Translations under genes and position numbers: made by a program | NCBI GenBank assembly: GCA_964343305.1 | Contig: CAYFJO010000362.1 | Location: 1 to 11,115 of the forward strand | Reading direction: 5' to 3' | Origin: CAYFJO01 sp964343305 | GTDB taxonomy: Bacteria > Planctomycetota > Planctomycetia > Pirellulales > Pirellulaceae | DNA: 11,115 nucleotides | Shown: positions 1-7,077 of the stretch, in pieces | Layout of the letters: each line of letters opens with the position of its first letter | Position numbering within the stretch: the stretch's first letter is position 1 | The notes under the pieces: model-generated | What the model was told of the DNA's origin: nothing | Databases searched by the model: none | What the model saw: only the letters and a program-made list of their open reading frames with translations

Positions 1-58
1 TATATGTAAGCCACTTCTTCCATGTTGGCGAAGACCCAAACGAACCCATCCGTGCCAC
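1..58 (-). pseudogene. Continuation of the DDE transposase domain in the -1 frame (partial, runs off the window)
   Basis: On the minus strand, the frame one base back from the upstream ORF reads SSVGGTDGFVWVFANMEEV and then AYIY up to the window edge. This matches the expected sequence after HADE(T)K in IS66-like transposases (a K-x-x-V-x-G-x-x-G-[FY]-V-W-V-F pattern followed by a conserved MEEV-type segment), and the spacing is exact when one base is re-read. The stretch is therefore the real downstream part of the same protein domain. It is separated from it either by a one-base deletion (mutation or assembly error) or by programmed -1 frameshifting. The rest lies outside the window. Confidence 0.7.
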
Positions 59-2134
59 CTACACTGCTTTTCCCTCGTCAGCGTGAAGCAATTGGCCGCT
101 GCACAAGCTCTCGATCAGCAGATTATAAGTTTCTTGGTAAATCTGCGCCGCCTTCTGCTTGAATCCATTTGTTCGCGCAATCCTCCCGACAGCCGGGTGA
201 AAACCGAATAATCTGTTCAGACTCCGATCAACGGTTTCCTGTGACATCCGCAATTCGATGTTCAAATAAATCGAGTATGCCACAAGTTCGGAGCCATACT
301 TACTACGTGTCCATGGTCTCTCTTGCGAGTGGAATGTCGCACCGCACTCGTTACATCTATATCGATCAAACTTGTAGTGGGTAATCCATTGCTTAATTCC
401 GTGTCGCATGAAACGAATGTCAAAAACGGTCTTGTCCATTTTTTGATGACCGACGAAATTCGCAGAACAGCACTTCGGGCAAGAACTTGGCCGTTGACAC
501 TCGATTACCTTGTTGGGGGACAACTGTTTCCCGTTGACACGGGTCGAACGGTTCATTGCCTTCTTCAACCCAGCGCTTGACTTCACGTATATGCGCTCGC
601 GTTGGTAGTCCCAATATGCAGCTTTGTTGATTGCCTCCAACTCAGGAAGGGAGAACGTGTTTCGCCTAAAGCGTTGCGGGTATTCCCGCCGCATCGTCGC
701 TGTATGCACGACATTTTCCTGTGAAGGTTCTTCGTTATCGAGGCGAGCAACATCTAGCAATTCGACCAGCCTACGCACAACTAATTCGAGTGCCTCACAG
801 TCTTCCGAGTTGTATGTGAGAAGTGCCTGTTTTGCATCGACGGATTGGGTCGTTTCCCATTGGTCGCGCAAAACAATCGCTTGCAAGCCGGAGGCCGCCA
901 CATCTGACCAACGGAAGCCTAGTTGATCGGCGATTTCCTTCAGTCCATTCGAGAACGTGGGGAAGTAAATCTGACCGTAGATGATAGACAGAATGTTCAG
1001 CGACGATTCGACTGCCTTTGCCGGTATTGAGCCGTCGGGCAGCTTGCCGTATCGTTCGAACATCCTTTTAATGAAGGTTGTTTCGAAGCTACCATAGTGA
1101 ACCAAGACGGGGTTCTCGATCGCTGACAGTATCTCAAGGAAGTCGCTCCAAATCTTCTTCTCGTCTTCGGACTTGTCCGCCCATAGACTGTGCTGAATTA
1201 CCCCCTTAGTAGTTTTGACTCGAACGCCGATCAAATAGTAGAATCCACGGTCCGGTAATCCTTCAACATCCAGATAGACCGGAGTTCCATCGATCATCAG
1301 CTCAGGACTACCGGCGATGTGTATCTTGCTTTCCCGAATCGCAAGCGCTTTGAGTGAGTGGTGGTACTTTTCAGGCTTTTCCACGAGCCGCCTAGGCCGG
1401 CGGCGAGGTCGGAAGGTGTGAGAGAGTTGCGTGACCGTGAAGATGCCCTTGCCGTTGAGCTTTTTTCGTTCTTTCTCAGTCATACGCGACAACAGGCTCA
1501 GGTCATCAGTTTCAATGGCCTTCTGCCTGCACCTTGCTTGAAACTCGCACTCGGCACAATGTCGATTCAAAACCAGATCTGGCGGCGATTTACTTGATAG
1601 CAATTCGCCGACCTTTCCAGTCAGGTTGTGCACCTCGTTTATCAGCGCAGACGTCTTCACTCTCTTTGAGACATGGTTGATGCCGTGGATGATCTTGCCG
1701 ATCCCAATATCGCCACCCAACATTTTCGATAAAATGAGCGCATCGAATCCCAGAAGCAGTTTCTCGTCTCGGGTGATTTTGTTAGCGAAGACGAATCGCA
1801 TTGGGATGAACTGCGCGGGCTTGCTACGTCCCTGCAGCGGTACTCGCTCTACGGCGTGAATCGTCGACTCCAAATGAGACGCATGGGCGAAGACATTCAG
1901 CGCCAACCGCCACTTGGCGGTCGTCAGGTTTGCGGTGCTTGGTGAAGAATATACACATTCGTCTTCGGCTGCCCCTGCTGCCCAACGTTCAGCGCCGTGA
2001 CTGCGATACGACGCGTTTTGAGCGTGAACCCAGTCAGCGTAACCGTTCCCCATCCCCGTTTCGCCTCGCGACAGAAAATAGCATTTAGTTGGACACTTCA
2101 AGTAAGCTTCGAAGAACGTAGACGAGATAATCAT
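59..2134 (-). CDS. TM0106/COG2251-type RecB-like nuclease fused to DEDD exonuclease and truncated DDE transposase domain
   Basis: The 691-residue product has several modules. Residues 1-205 resemble the TM0106 RecB-like nuclease family with a Cas4-style iron-sulfur cysteine set: C14/C18 near the N-terminus and C193-x2-C196-x5-C202. A helix-hairpin-helix-like stretch follows (about 215-240). Residues 285-460 look like an RNase H-like DEDD exonuclease (YprB-like): YLDVEG with D289 and E291, HYGSFE at 347-352, and YNSED with Y441 and D445. A zinc ribbon (C552/C555 with C594/C597) precedes a helical region and LLHADE, the first catalytic Asp (D686) of an IS66-like DDE transposase core. The reading frame then ends at TAG 59-61. 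The start ATG at 2134 fits the usual family N-terminus (...FEAYLKCPTKC...), although no good Shine-Dalgarno is present. The classical RecB E-x-K motif is not obvious, so activity of that domain is uncertain. Domain calls are by motif recognition. The role (mobile element, defence or repair) is unknown. Confidence 0.8.
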   Translation of the reverse strand: MIISSTFFEAYLKCPTKCYFLSRGETGMGNGYADWVHAQNASYRSHGAERWAAGAAEDECVYSSPSTANLTTAKWRLALNVFAHASHLESTIHAVERVPLQGRSKPAQFIPMRFVFANKITRDEKLLLGFDALILSKMLGGDIGIGKIIHGINHVSKRVKTSALINEVHNLTGKVGELLSSKSPPDLVLNRHCAECEFQARCRQKAIETDDLSLLSRMTEKERKKLNGKGIFTVTQLSHTFRPRRRPRRLVEKPEKYHHSLKALAIRESKIHIAGSPELMIDGTPVYLDVEGLPDRGFYYLIGVRVKTTKGVIQHSLWADKSEDEKKIWSDFLEILSAIENPVLVHYGSFETTFIKRMFERYGKLPDGSIPAKAVESSLNILSIIYGQIYFPTFSNGLKEIADQLGFRWSDVAASGLQAIVLRDQWETTQSVDAKQALLTYNSEDCEALELVVRRLVELLDVARLDNEEPSQENVVHTATMRREYPQRFRRNTFSLPELEAINKAAYWDYQRERIYVKSSAGLKKAMNRSTRVNGKQLSPNKVIECQRPSSCPKCCSANFVGHQKMDKTVFDIRFMRHGIKQWITHYKFDRYRCNECGATFHSQERPWTRSKYGSELVAYSIYLNIELRMSQETVDRSLNRLFGFHPAVGRIARTNGFKQKAAQIYQETYNLLIESLCSGQLLHADEGKAV
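68..74 (-). promoter_or_regulatory. Canonical -1 slippery heptamer G GGA AAA
   Basis: On the minus strand the zero-frame codons are GAC GAG GGA AAA GCA GTG TAG. The last G of GAG plus GGA AAA forms X_XXY_YYZ in the correct phase, two codons before the stop. A -1 slip gives AAA AGC AGT GTA GGT GGC, which restores the transposase reading. The only downstream pairing I can see is a weak TGGC/GCCA stem, so there is no clear stimulatory structure within the 58 available bases. Confidence 0.45.
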
Positions 2135-2357
2135 GCTCAGTAGACTGCCAACTACGCAAGGCTAAAAAAGGGTCTTTGAATTCGAGCATAGTCAATCCAC
2201 GTTCACTTTCAACTAACGCGAGAAGGCAAAACATCAGATCAAGGACACTCGCGAATGCCGATCGCAACCAAGGCAAACTGCTGTCGCAAATTACATGCGT
2301 TTCATCGCCACATGCCCTAGCGGCAATCGTAGTTGTGTCTTTCGGGACCAAGTGCAT
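2085..2357 (-). CDS. Doubtful small hypothetical ORF upstream of the nuclease fusion
   Basis: This 90-codon frame runs in the same direction as the nuclease-transposase gene and overlaps its first 50 bases in another frame. The product has a hydrophobic middle (around FASVLDLMFCLLALVE) but no motif I recognise. There is no Shine-Dalgarno before the ATG at 2357, and an in-frame stop lies eight codons upstream, so no longer start exists. It could be a small leader gene, the decayed end of a neighbour, or chance. It is the only frame in 2135-2741 that reads at all like protein. Confidence 0.2.
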   Translation of the reverse strand: MHLVPKDTTTIAARACGDETHVICDSSLPWLRSAFASVLDLMFCLLALVESERGLTMLEFKDPFLALRSWQSTEHDYLVYVLRSLLEVSN

Positions 2358-2741
2358 TCCGACGTACTCATTTCGTTATTTTAAAGCCTCACATTGCCGT
2401 AGGGATTGAGGAATTCGACGCACAGACAGAGGGTTTGCGATAAGCCTTCCGAGATCCCAGGGGGTTGTTCACTCTAGCGACTATTGCATGCTTCGGTCCG
2501 ACACACGTCCGACACACCGACGCGCTTTGGAGACAGTTGCACGGATCCGTCGTGCACCAAGCTGAATTGTGTCGTAAAGGCGTCAGAATCGGCGCGGTTT
2601 CTGGATCCAAGCAACAAACGACCAGTTCTTCGCAAGGCTTGCCATGGATGACAAAATGTCCCCGATTACTACGCACGCTAGCAGAAGCCAGCCAATGCAA
2701 GTACGTTAAGCAGGTACTAAATCTTCCTAAATCGAGAATAA
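2358..2741. other. Intergenic region without a recognisable gene
   Basis: Open frames exist on both strands here (for example plus-strand 2465-2776 and minus-strand 2389-2847), but their translations match no family I know and the latter overlaps the start of hypE antisense. Promoters for the divergent nuclease gene and for hypE are expected in this stretch. The sequence TAAAAT on the minus strand near 2379-2384 could be a -10 element, but no convincing -35 is paired with it. The only other structure seen is a short tandem duplication at 2496-2517. Confidence 0.5.
2496..2517. repeat. Perfect 11-bp tandem duplication
   Basis: GTCCGACACAC occurs twice in immediate succession (2496-2506 and 2507-2517). 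It lies in gene-free sequence upstream of hypE. It may be a replication-slippage duplication or a pair of direct-repeat binding sites. Nothing else in the window shows the same unit. Confidence 0.6.
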
Positions 2742-3752
2742 ATGTGTGCCAAAGAACTACAACTCGGTCACGGTAGTGGCGGCCGTTTAACTGCGGAGCT
2801 GATGGAAAGCGTTTTTCTGCCGGCTTACTCGAATCCATTTCTGGCACAGCTCAACGACCAGGCCGTGTTTTCGATCAACGGCGCGCGGCTGGCCTTCACC
2901 ACTGATTCGTTCGTCGTCAAGCCACTCTTTTTTCCGGGCGGCGACATCGGCAGACTGGCCGTAAACGGAACGGTCAATGATTTGGCGATGGGCGGCGCGA
3001 AGCCGTTGTACCTGAGCGCGTCGTTTGTGCTCGAAGAAGGGCTTCCCATTGCCGATCTAAGACGTGTCGTCGCCTCGATGGCTGAAGCGGCTCGCGAAGC
3101 GGGTGTCGAAATTGTCACAGGCGACACCAAGGTCGTAGAGCGAGGCCACGGCGACGGAGTGTACATCAATACGTCAGGTGTTGGAACGATCGAGCACAAT
3201 CTTCATCTCTCGTCGGATCAAGCTCGGCCGGGAGACAAGATCATTGTAAGCGGACCGATCGGCGACCACGGGATGGCGATCATGGCACGGCGCGAAGGAT
3301 TGGAATTCGACTCGCCGATCGAAAGCGATACAGCTCCACTGCATGAACTGGTCACAACAATGTTGGCGGCGGCGGACAGCGTTTGCTGTTTGCGCGATCC
3401 GACACGCGGTGGATTAGCTACGACGTTGAACGAAATCGCGAAGAGTTCCAGTGTCGGGATGGAATTGAACGAGACGGCGATCCCTGTTCGCGAACCAGTT
3501 GCAGCGTTGTGCGAACTGTTGGGGCTCGATCCGTTGTATGTCGCTTGCGAGGGGCGATTAGCGGCGATTGTCAAGCAAGATGATGTGCAGGAATTGCTCA
3601 AGGCGATGCACGCACAACCGTTGGGCAAAGAGTCCGCTGTGATTGGTGACGTGGTTGCCGACCATCCAAATACTGTTGTCATGAAAACTTGCGTGGGCGG
3701 CACGCGCATTGTGGACGTCTTGAGCGGTGAACAGTTACCACGAATCTGTTGA
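2742..3752 (+). CDS. hypE: Hydrogenase expression/formation protein HypE
   Basis: HypE takes the carbamoyl group that HypF delivers to its C-terminal cysteine and dehydrates it with ATP to a thiocyanate, the source of the CN ligands of the [NiFe]-hydrogenase Fe(CN)2CO centre. The protein acts in the cytoplasm with HypF and then the HypCD complex. The 336 residues match the family length. Visible marks are the N-terminal LGHGSGGRL, the AIRS-family ATP-site segments (TDSFVVKPLFFPGGDIG, NGTVNDLAMGGAKP, TGDTKVVERG), DPTRGGLAT, and the decisive C-terminal PRIC with Cys336 as the modified residue. The ATG at 2742 begins at the usual distance from HGSGG; only a weak GAGA lies upstream. Its stop overlaps the annotated hypF start, so the two are very probably co-transcribed. 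hypC, hypD, hypA and hypB are not in the window. Confidence 0.96.
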   Translation: MCAKELQLGHGSGGRLTAELMESVFLPAYSNPFLAQLNDQAVFSINGARLAFTTDSFVVKPLFFPGGDIGRLAVNGTVNDLAMGGAKPLYLSASFVLEEGLPIADLRRVVASMAEAAREAGVEIVTGDTKVVERGHGDGVYINTSGVGTIEHNLHLSSDQARPGDKIIVSGPIGDHGMAIMARREGLEFDSPIESDTAPLHELVTTMLAAADSVCCLRDPTRGGLATTLNEIAKSSSVGMELNETAIPVREPVAALCELLGLDPLYVACEGRLAAIVKQDDVQELLKAMHAQPLGKESAVIGDVVADHPNTVVMKTCVGGTRIVDVLSGEQLPRIC

Positions 3753-6210
3753 AGACTGCGGGACGGAATCCGTCCAGTGCACGACACCCGAAGACACAAA
3801 ACCCGTGCGCGCCATCATTCAAATCACTGGCAACGTCCAGGGCGTTGGCTTCCGCCCGTTCCTCTATCGACTGGCGACCGAACACGGTCTGCGGGGAAGT
3901 GTCGCCAACTCTTCGTGGGGAGTCGACTTGGAAATCGAGGGACCTCGACGCGACGTCGAAGCGTATTTGGCTGATATTCCACGTCGCCAGCCACCGATGG
4001 CCGCGATCACCGAACTCAACCATCGATTTACCGAACCATTCGGTCATCCGACTTTTGTCATCGCCGAGAGCGAACGCGATGGACATCGCACAGCATTGAT
4101 CTCGCCGGACGTTACCGTGTGCGACGACTGTTTGGATGAACTGTTTGATTCGAACGACCGCCGCTATCTTTATCCATTCATCAATTGCACGAATTGCGGC
4201 CCGCGCTACACGATCATCAACGACGTCCCGTACGATCGGCCAGCGACGTCCATGTCTTGCTTTACGATGTGTCCAGAGTGCCAGACCGAATACGAAGATC
4301 CGACCAATCGCCGGTTCCACGCTCAAGCCAATGCGTGTCCGAAATGCGGCCCGCACGTGTGGCTCGTGGATTCCAGGGATGTCCAGACCGTAGGACGGAT
4401 TTCCAATTCGTCCCGGACGGAATGGAATTCCGCCCTACAAGACCCGATCGAAGTTGCGGCACAGCGACTGCGTGATGGGGCGATCGTCGCTGTAAAGGGC
4501 ATCGGCGGCTTCCACCTGGCTTGCGACGCAACGAACGCTCAGGCGGTCGAGAGGCTCCGTCAACGCAAGAACCGCGAGGAAAAGCCGTTTGCGTTGATGG
4601 TCCCCAATTTGGAATCGGCAAGGCAATTCTGTCTGCTGGATGCCGGTGCGGAATCGATCATTGCGTCGCGCGAGCGGCCGATTACGTTGCTGCCAAAACG
4701 TGGCGACGCTCCGGTTGCTGATTCCGTCGCGCCAGGCAACAACGATTTGGGACTGATGTTGCCCTACGCACCATTGCATCACGTGTTGCTTTTCGACGAG
4801 TCCCGCCGGCCACGCTTTCGCGCGCTGGTGATGACCAGCGGAAATTTCTCGGACGAACCAATCGCGATTGGCAATCGTGAGGCACTTCAGCGGTTGGGAG
4901 GACTGGCGGACGCGTTTTTACTTCACGATCGTGACATTCTCATTCGTGCGGATGACTCGGTGGTTCGTTGCGATTCTGTAGGACGGATTTCCAAACCGTC
5001 CGGTCGGTTTGAAAAACCGTCCTACGAGATCACGGCGACAATCATTCGTCGTTCGCGAGGCTATGTCCCTGCGCCGTTATTTCTGGACCGCAGTGTGGGC
5101 GAAGTGCTGGCAGTTGGTGGGCATTTGAAGAATACCATCGCCATCTCGCGCGACAAAACAGTGTTTCTCAGCCAACACATCGGCGATTTGGAGAACCTCG
5201 AATCGCTAGAGTTTCTCAGGCAATCCGTCGATCACCTTGAACGGGTTCTCGGCATTCGACCCAAGATTGTCGCCCACGACATGCATCCTGATTATCTGAG
5301 CACGCGATTTGCTCAAGAACTGGTTGACGTCCAACTCGTTCCAGTCCAACACCATCACGCACACGTGGCCGCATGCATGGCCGAGCATGGTTTGGAAGGT
5401 CCCGTCATCGGTGTTGCATTGGATGGGACGGGCTATGGAACTGACGGTCATGTCTGGGGTGGCGAGATTATGATTGCCGACTTCGGCCAATTCGAACGTG
5501 TGGCGCATTTCCAGGAAGTGCCGATGCCTGGAAATGAACAGGCAATCAAACAGCCGTGGCGAATGGCGCTGAGTTATCTCAACGCGGCCTTTGGGGATGA
5601 GTTTTGGAGTCTGCCCAATCCTTTTGTGCAAGGCCTCGATCGGCCAACAGTAGAATTGTTGTTGCGCGCCGCGCGGCAGGGCGTCAATTCTCCACTAACT
5701 TCCAGTTGTGGACGACTTTTTGACGCGGTCGCCGCGCTCGTTGAACTTCACCCAACCGTTAGCTACGAGGGGCAAGCCGCGATCGGTCTCGAAATGGCGA
5801 TGGAATCTGCCTTTGATGCAAATAAGTCCGCACTAACATCTTCGGCCGAGGCGAGGAGTGGCGACGAGCCGACGAAACAAGGGCGTCCAATGATCATCGA
5901 CACATGCACGCTGATTCGATCCGTCGTTGCTGATATCGCAGCCCACGTTCCAGTCGGTGTCATCAGTCGACGATTCCATGAAGGGCTTGCTCACGTTCTC
6001 GCCGACATGGTGCGTCGTGTCGCGAATGAAAGCGACATTCGAGTCGTAGCGTTGGGTGGTGGTTGTTTCCAGAATCGCTTTCTGAAGAAGAAACTCACTG
6101 AGTCACTTTCAGCGAGCCATTTGTCCGTCTTCAGCCCTCAAGACATTCCACCGAACGATGGTGGATTGGCGCTGGGACAAATTGCAATCGCTGCAACCGC
6201 CGAGCAGTAG
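3727..6210 (+). CDS. hypF: Carbamoyltransferase HypF
   Basis: HypF uses carbamoyl phosphate and ATP to make carbamoyl-adenylate and transfers the carbamoyl group to HypE for [NiFe]-hydrogenase cyanide ligands. Domains in order: acylphosphatase (about 28-115; VQGVGFRPF with R43); two zinc fingers (C132/C135/C154/C157 and C182/C185/C204/C207, each C-x2-C-x18-C-x2-C); YrdC-like domain (about 238-415, GIGGFHLACDATN); Kae1-like domain (about 440-827, HHHAH at 542-546, GGGCFQNRF near the end). The 827 residues exceed the roughly 750-780 typical of the family. The excess includes two 16-residue insertions at 222-237 and 418-433 encoded by related palindromes, both at domain boundaries. The GTG at 3727 overlaps hypE by 26 bases; GTG 3805 (residue 27) would start directly at the acylphosphatase domain and is a serious alternative. 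Neither start has a strong ribosome binding site. Confidence 0.95.
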   Translation: MNSYHESVEDCGTESVQCTTPEDTKPVRAIIQITGNVQGVGFRPFLYRLATEHGLRGSVANSSWGVDLEIEGPRRDVEAYLADIPRRQPPMAAITELNHRFTEPFGHPTFVIAESERDGHRTALISPDVTVCDDCLDELFDSNDRRYLYPFINCTNCGPRYTIINDVPYDRPATSMSCFTMCPECQTEYEDPTNRRFHAQANACPKCGPHVWLVDSRDVQTVGRISNSSRTEWNSALQDPIEVAAQRLRDGAIVAVKGIGGFHLACDATNAQAVERLRQRKNREEKPFALMVPNLESARQFCLLDAGAESIIASRERPITLLPKRGDAPVADSVAPGNNDLGLMLPYAPLHHVLLFDESRRPRFRALVMTSGNFSDEPIAIGNREALQRLGGLADAFLLHDRDILIRADDSVVRCDSVGRISKPSGRFEKPSYEITATIIRRSRGYVPAPLFLDRSVGEVLAVGGHLKNTIAISRDKTVFLSQHIGDLENLESLEFLRQSVDHLERVLGIRPKIVAHDMHPDYLSTRFAQELVDVQLVPVQHHHAHVAACMAEHGLEGPVIGVALDGTGYGTDGHVWGGEIMIADFGQFERVAHFQEVPMPGNEQAIKQPWRMALSYLNAAFGDEFWSLPNPFVQGLDRPTVELLLRAARQGVNSPLTSSCGRLFDAVAALVELHPTVSYEGQAAIGLEMAMESAFDANKSALTSSAEARSGDEPTKQGRPMIIDTCTLIRSVVADIAAHVPVGVISRRFHEGLAHVLADMVRRVANESDIRVVALGGGCFQNRFLKKKLTESLSASHLSVFSPQDIPPNDGGLALGQIAIAATAEQ
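3761..3775. repeat. Short palindrome related to the hypF-internal repeats
   Basis: GGACGGAATCCGTCC is an almost perfect inverted repeat, broken only by its central base, lying 9 bp after the hypE stop. It shares the GGACGGAnTCC core with the larger elements at 4390-4438 and 4978-5025. If hypF starts at 3805 it sits in a short hypE-hypF spacer. If hypF starts at 3727 it encodes part of an N-terminal extension, in a different phase from the two larger copies. Confidence 0.55.
4390..4438. repeat. Palindromic repeat element inserted in frame in hypF (copy A)
   Basis: Two 24-base arms (4390-4413 and 4415-4438) flank a single C; 20 of 24 positions pair as an inverted repeat. The arm begins GTAGGACGGATTTCCAA. 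It is read in the hypF frame as VGRISNSSRTEWNSAL followed by Q, between the last zinc-finger cysteine pair and the YrdC domain, a linker in ordinary HypF. Copy B shares the first 17 bases exactly and the same codon phase. Confidence 0.8.
4978..5025. repeat. Palindromic repeat element inserted in frame in hypF (copy B)
   Basis: Exactly 48 bases (16 codons) form two 24-base arms (4978-5001, 5002-5025) with 21 of 24 positions complementary and no spacer. In the hypF frame it reads VGRISKPSGRFEKPSY, placed right after DDSVVRCDS at the end of the YrdC domain and before the segment leading to the Kae1-like domain. It has the same orientation and reading phase as copy A, and the first five residues, VGRIS, are identical. 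Confidence 0.82.
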
Positions 6211-6228
6211 GCGTATTGGCGAGCGGAG

Positions 6229-6522
6229 CTATAGTTTCGAAACAGACGTATCGTTCTCCGCAATCTCGCGTTCGGCCAAAAACCAGAATTCAATGTCCTG
6301 GCCGTGTGGGTAACCTGCCTGCTCCCATTTGGAAAAGGCCAGCGATCGAATTCTCTCCTCACGTTCGGCTCTGCCTTCGATGAACGACTCTTTTTTCGTT
6401 TTCGATTTACTCGACTTCTTCTTGCCCTTGGCAGGCTTCTTCCCTTTTTTCTTTTCAGCCTTCTCTTTCGACTTCTTGCCGGTTTTCTTCTCGTTGGATT
6501 TCTTCTTCGTCTTCTTGCCCAT
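6229..6522 (-). CDS. Lysine-rich DUF2934 domain protein
   Basis: The 97-residue product has an extreme N-terminal tail: 24 of the first 44 residues are lysine, mixed with Gly, Ser, Thr and Glu, resembling histone-H1-like or other nucleic-acid-binding tails. Residues about 55-88 fit DUF2934 (the pattern ERIRSLAFSKWEQAG.PHGQDIEFWFLAERE), a small domain of unknown function. No membrane segment or signal peptide is present. It starts 14 bases after the THUMP gene stop, with GGAAG ahead of the ATG, so the two are probably one operon. Its stop faces the hypF stop across 18 bp. Binding to nucleic acid or ribosomes is an inference from charge only. Confidence 0.8.
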   Translation of the reverse strand: MGKKTKKKSNEKKTGKKSKEKAEKKKGKKPAKGKKKSSKSKTKKESFIEGRAEREERIRSLAFSKWEQAGYPHGQDIEFWFLAEREIAENDTSVSKL

Positions 6523-6536
6523 GTGGAGCTTCCAAG

Positions 6537-7076
6537 TTAGTCAACTCTAAGGAATGGGAAACGGTTCAGTTGCTCGCGAGTCCACAGCGACACTCCCGCT
6601 CGGTTGTCGAGCGTCTCAACAGCAACGATCACATCGGGGTCATCAAATTCGACTTCACACGTCGCGCCTGCTCGCTCTAATTCGAGCAAAACCATCTCGC
6701 CCAGGAATGCCTCTTCGTTGCATTCGCCTAACTTGTCCCTCCAGCCGCGCTGGTGCATTCGAATGTGAAACTGTTTGCCGGCAAGTTCGGCAAGGCGCTT
6801 TGACAGCGTTTCTTGCGCCCTGGATTCAAATTCTTCGACCGAATGGAAAGTGAACATATCCGTGACTGGCGAGATGCGAGAGATGATTTCCGTCGCATTG
6901 AGGTGGTCCGTCAACAAGTGAGGAAGTGATTCAACGAACTGAGCTACGTCGTCGACTCGCATCACGATGACATTGTGAAAAGCAGTCCGTTGCAACTCGC
7001 CCAGCGACTGGAGCAATTCGCAACCGTCCACCAAATGGCCTTCATTGACAGTCACAATCACATTCCAGTCGTTCAT
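6537..7076 (-). CDS. Stand-alone THUMP-domain protein
   Basis: The 179-residue product begins MNDWNVIVTVNEG and resembles THUMP-type RNA-binding proteins. Its C-terminal half carries the expected pattern: FHIRMHQRGWRDK (about 112-124), an E-x-x-LG-x-x-L helix, a hydrophobic strand ending in FDDPDVIVAVETL, and AGVSLWTRE. THUMP domains bind tRNA in thiouridine synthases, methylases and pseudouridine synthases. Here no catalytic domain is attached, so it may present RNA to a separate enzyme. The frame is open up to 7352, but I place the start at ATG 7076 because GGAG lies 7 bases before it and the upstream part does not look like protein. Its neighbours are the small ORF ending one base before it and the DUF2934 gene 14 bases after it. 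Confidence 0.8.
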   Translation of the reverse strand: MNDWNVIVTVNEGHLVDGCELLQSLGELQRTAFHNVIVMRVDDVAQFVESLPHLLTDHLNATEIISRISPVTDMFTFHSVEEFESRAQETLSKRLAELAGKQFHIRMHQRGWRDKLGECNEEAFLGEMVLLELERAGATCEVEFDDPDVIVAVETLDNRAGVSLWTREQLNRFPFLRVD

Positions 7077-7077
7077 T

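Noticed and set aside
2389..2847. 152-codon minus-strand ORF across the hypE start
   Set aside because: It overlaps the well-supported start of hypE antisense and has a Cys-rich composition without motif; most likely chance.
4390..5025. CRISPR-like repeats in hypF
   Set aside because: Only two copies, about 540 bp apart, within conserved coding sequence; palindromic insert elements explain them better.
6304..6550. Phe/Leu-rich plus-strand frames that look like membrane proteins
   Set aside because: They are the antisense of the lysine-rich tail; AAG/AAA lysine codons read backwards give Phe and Leu.
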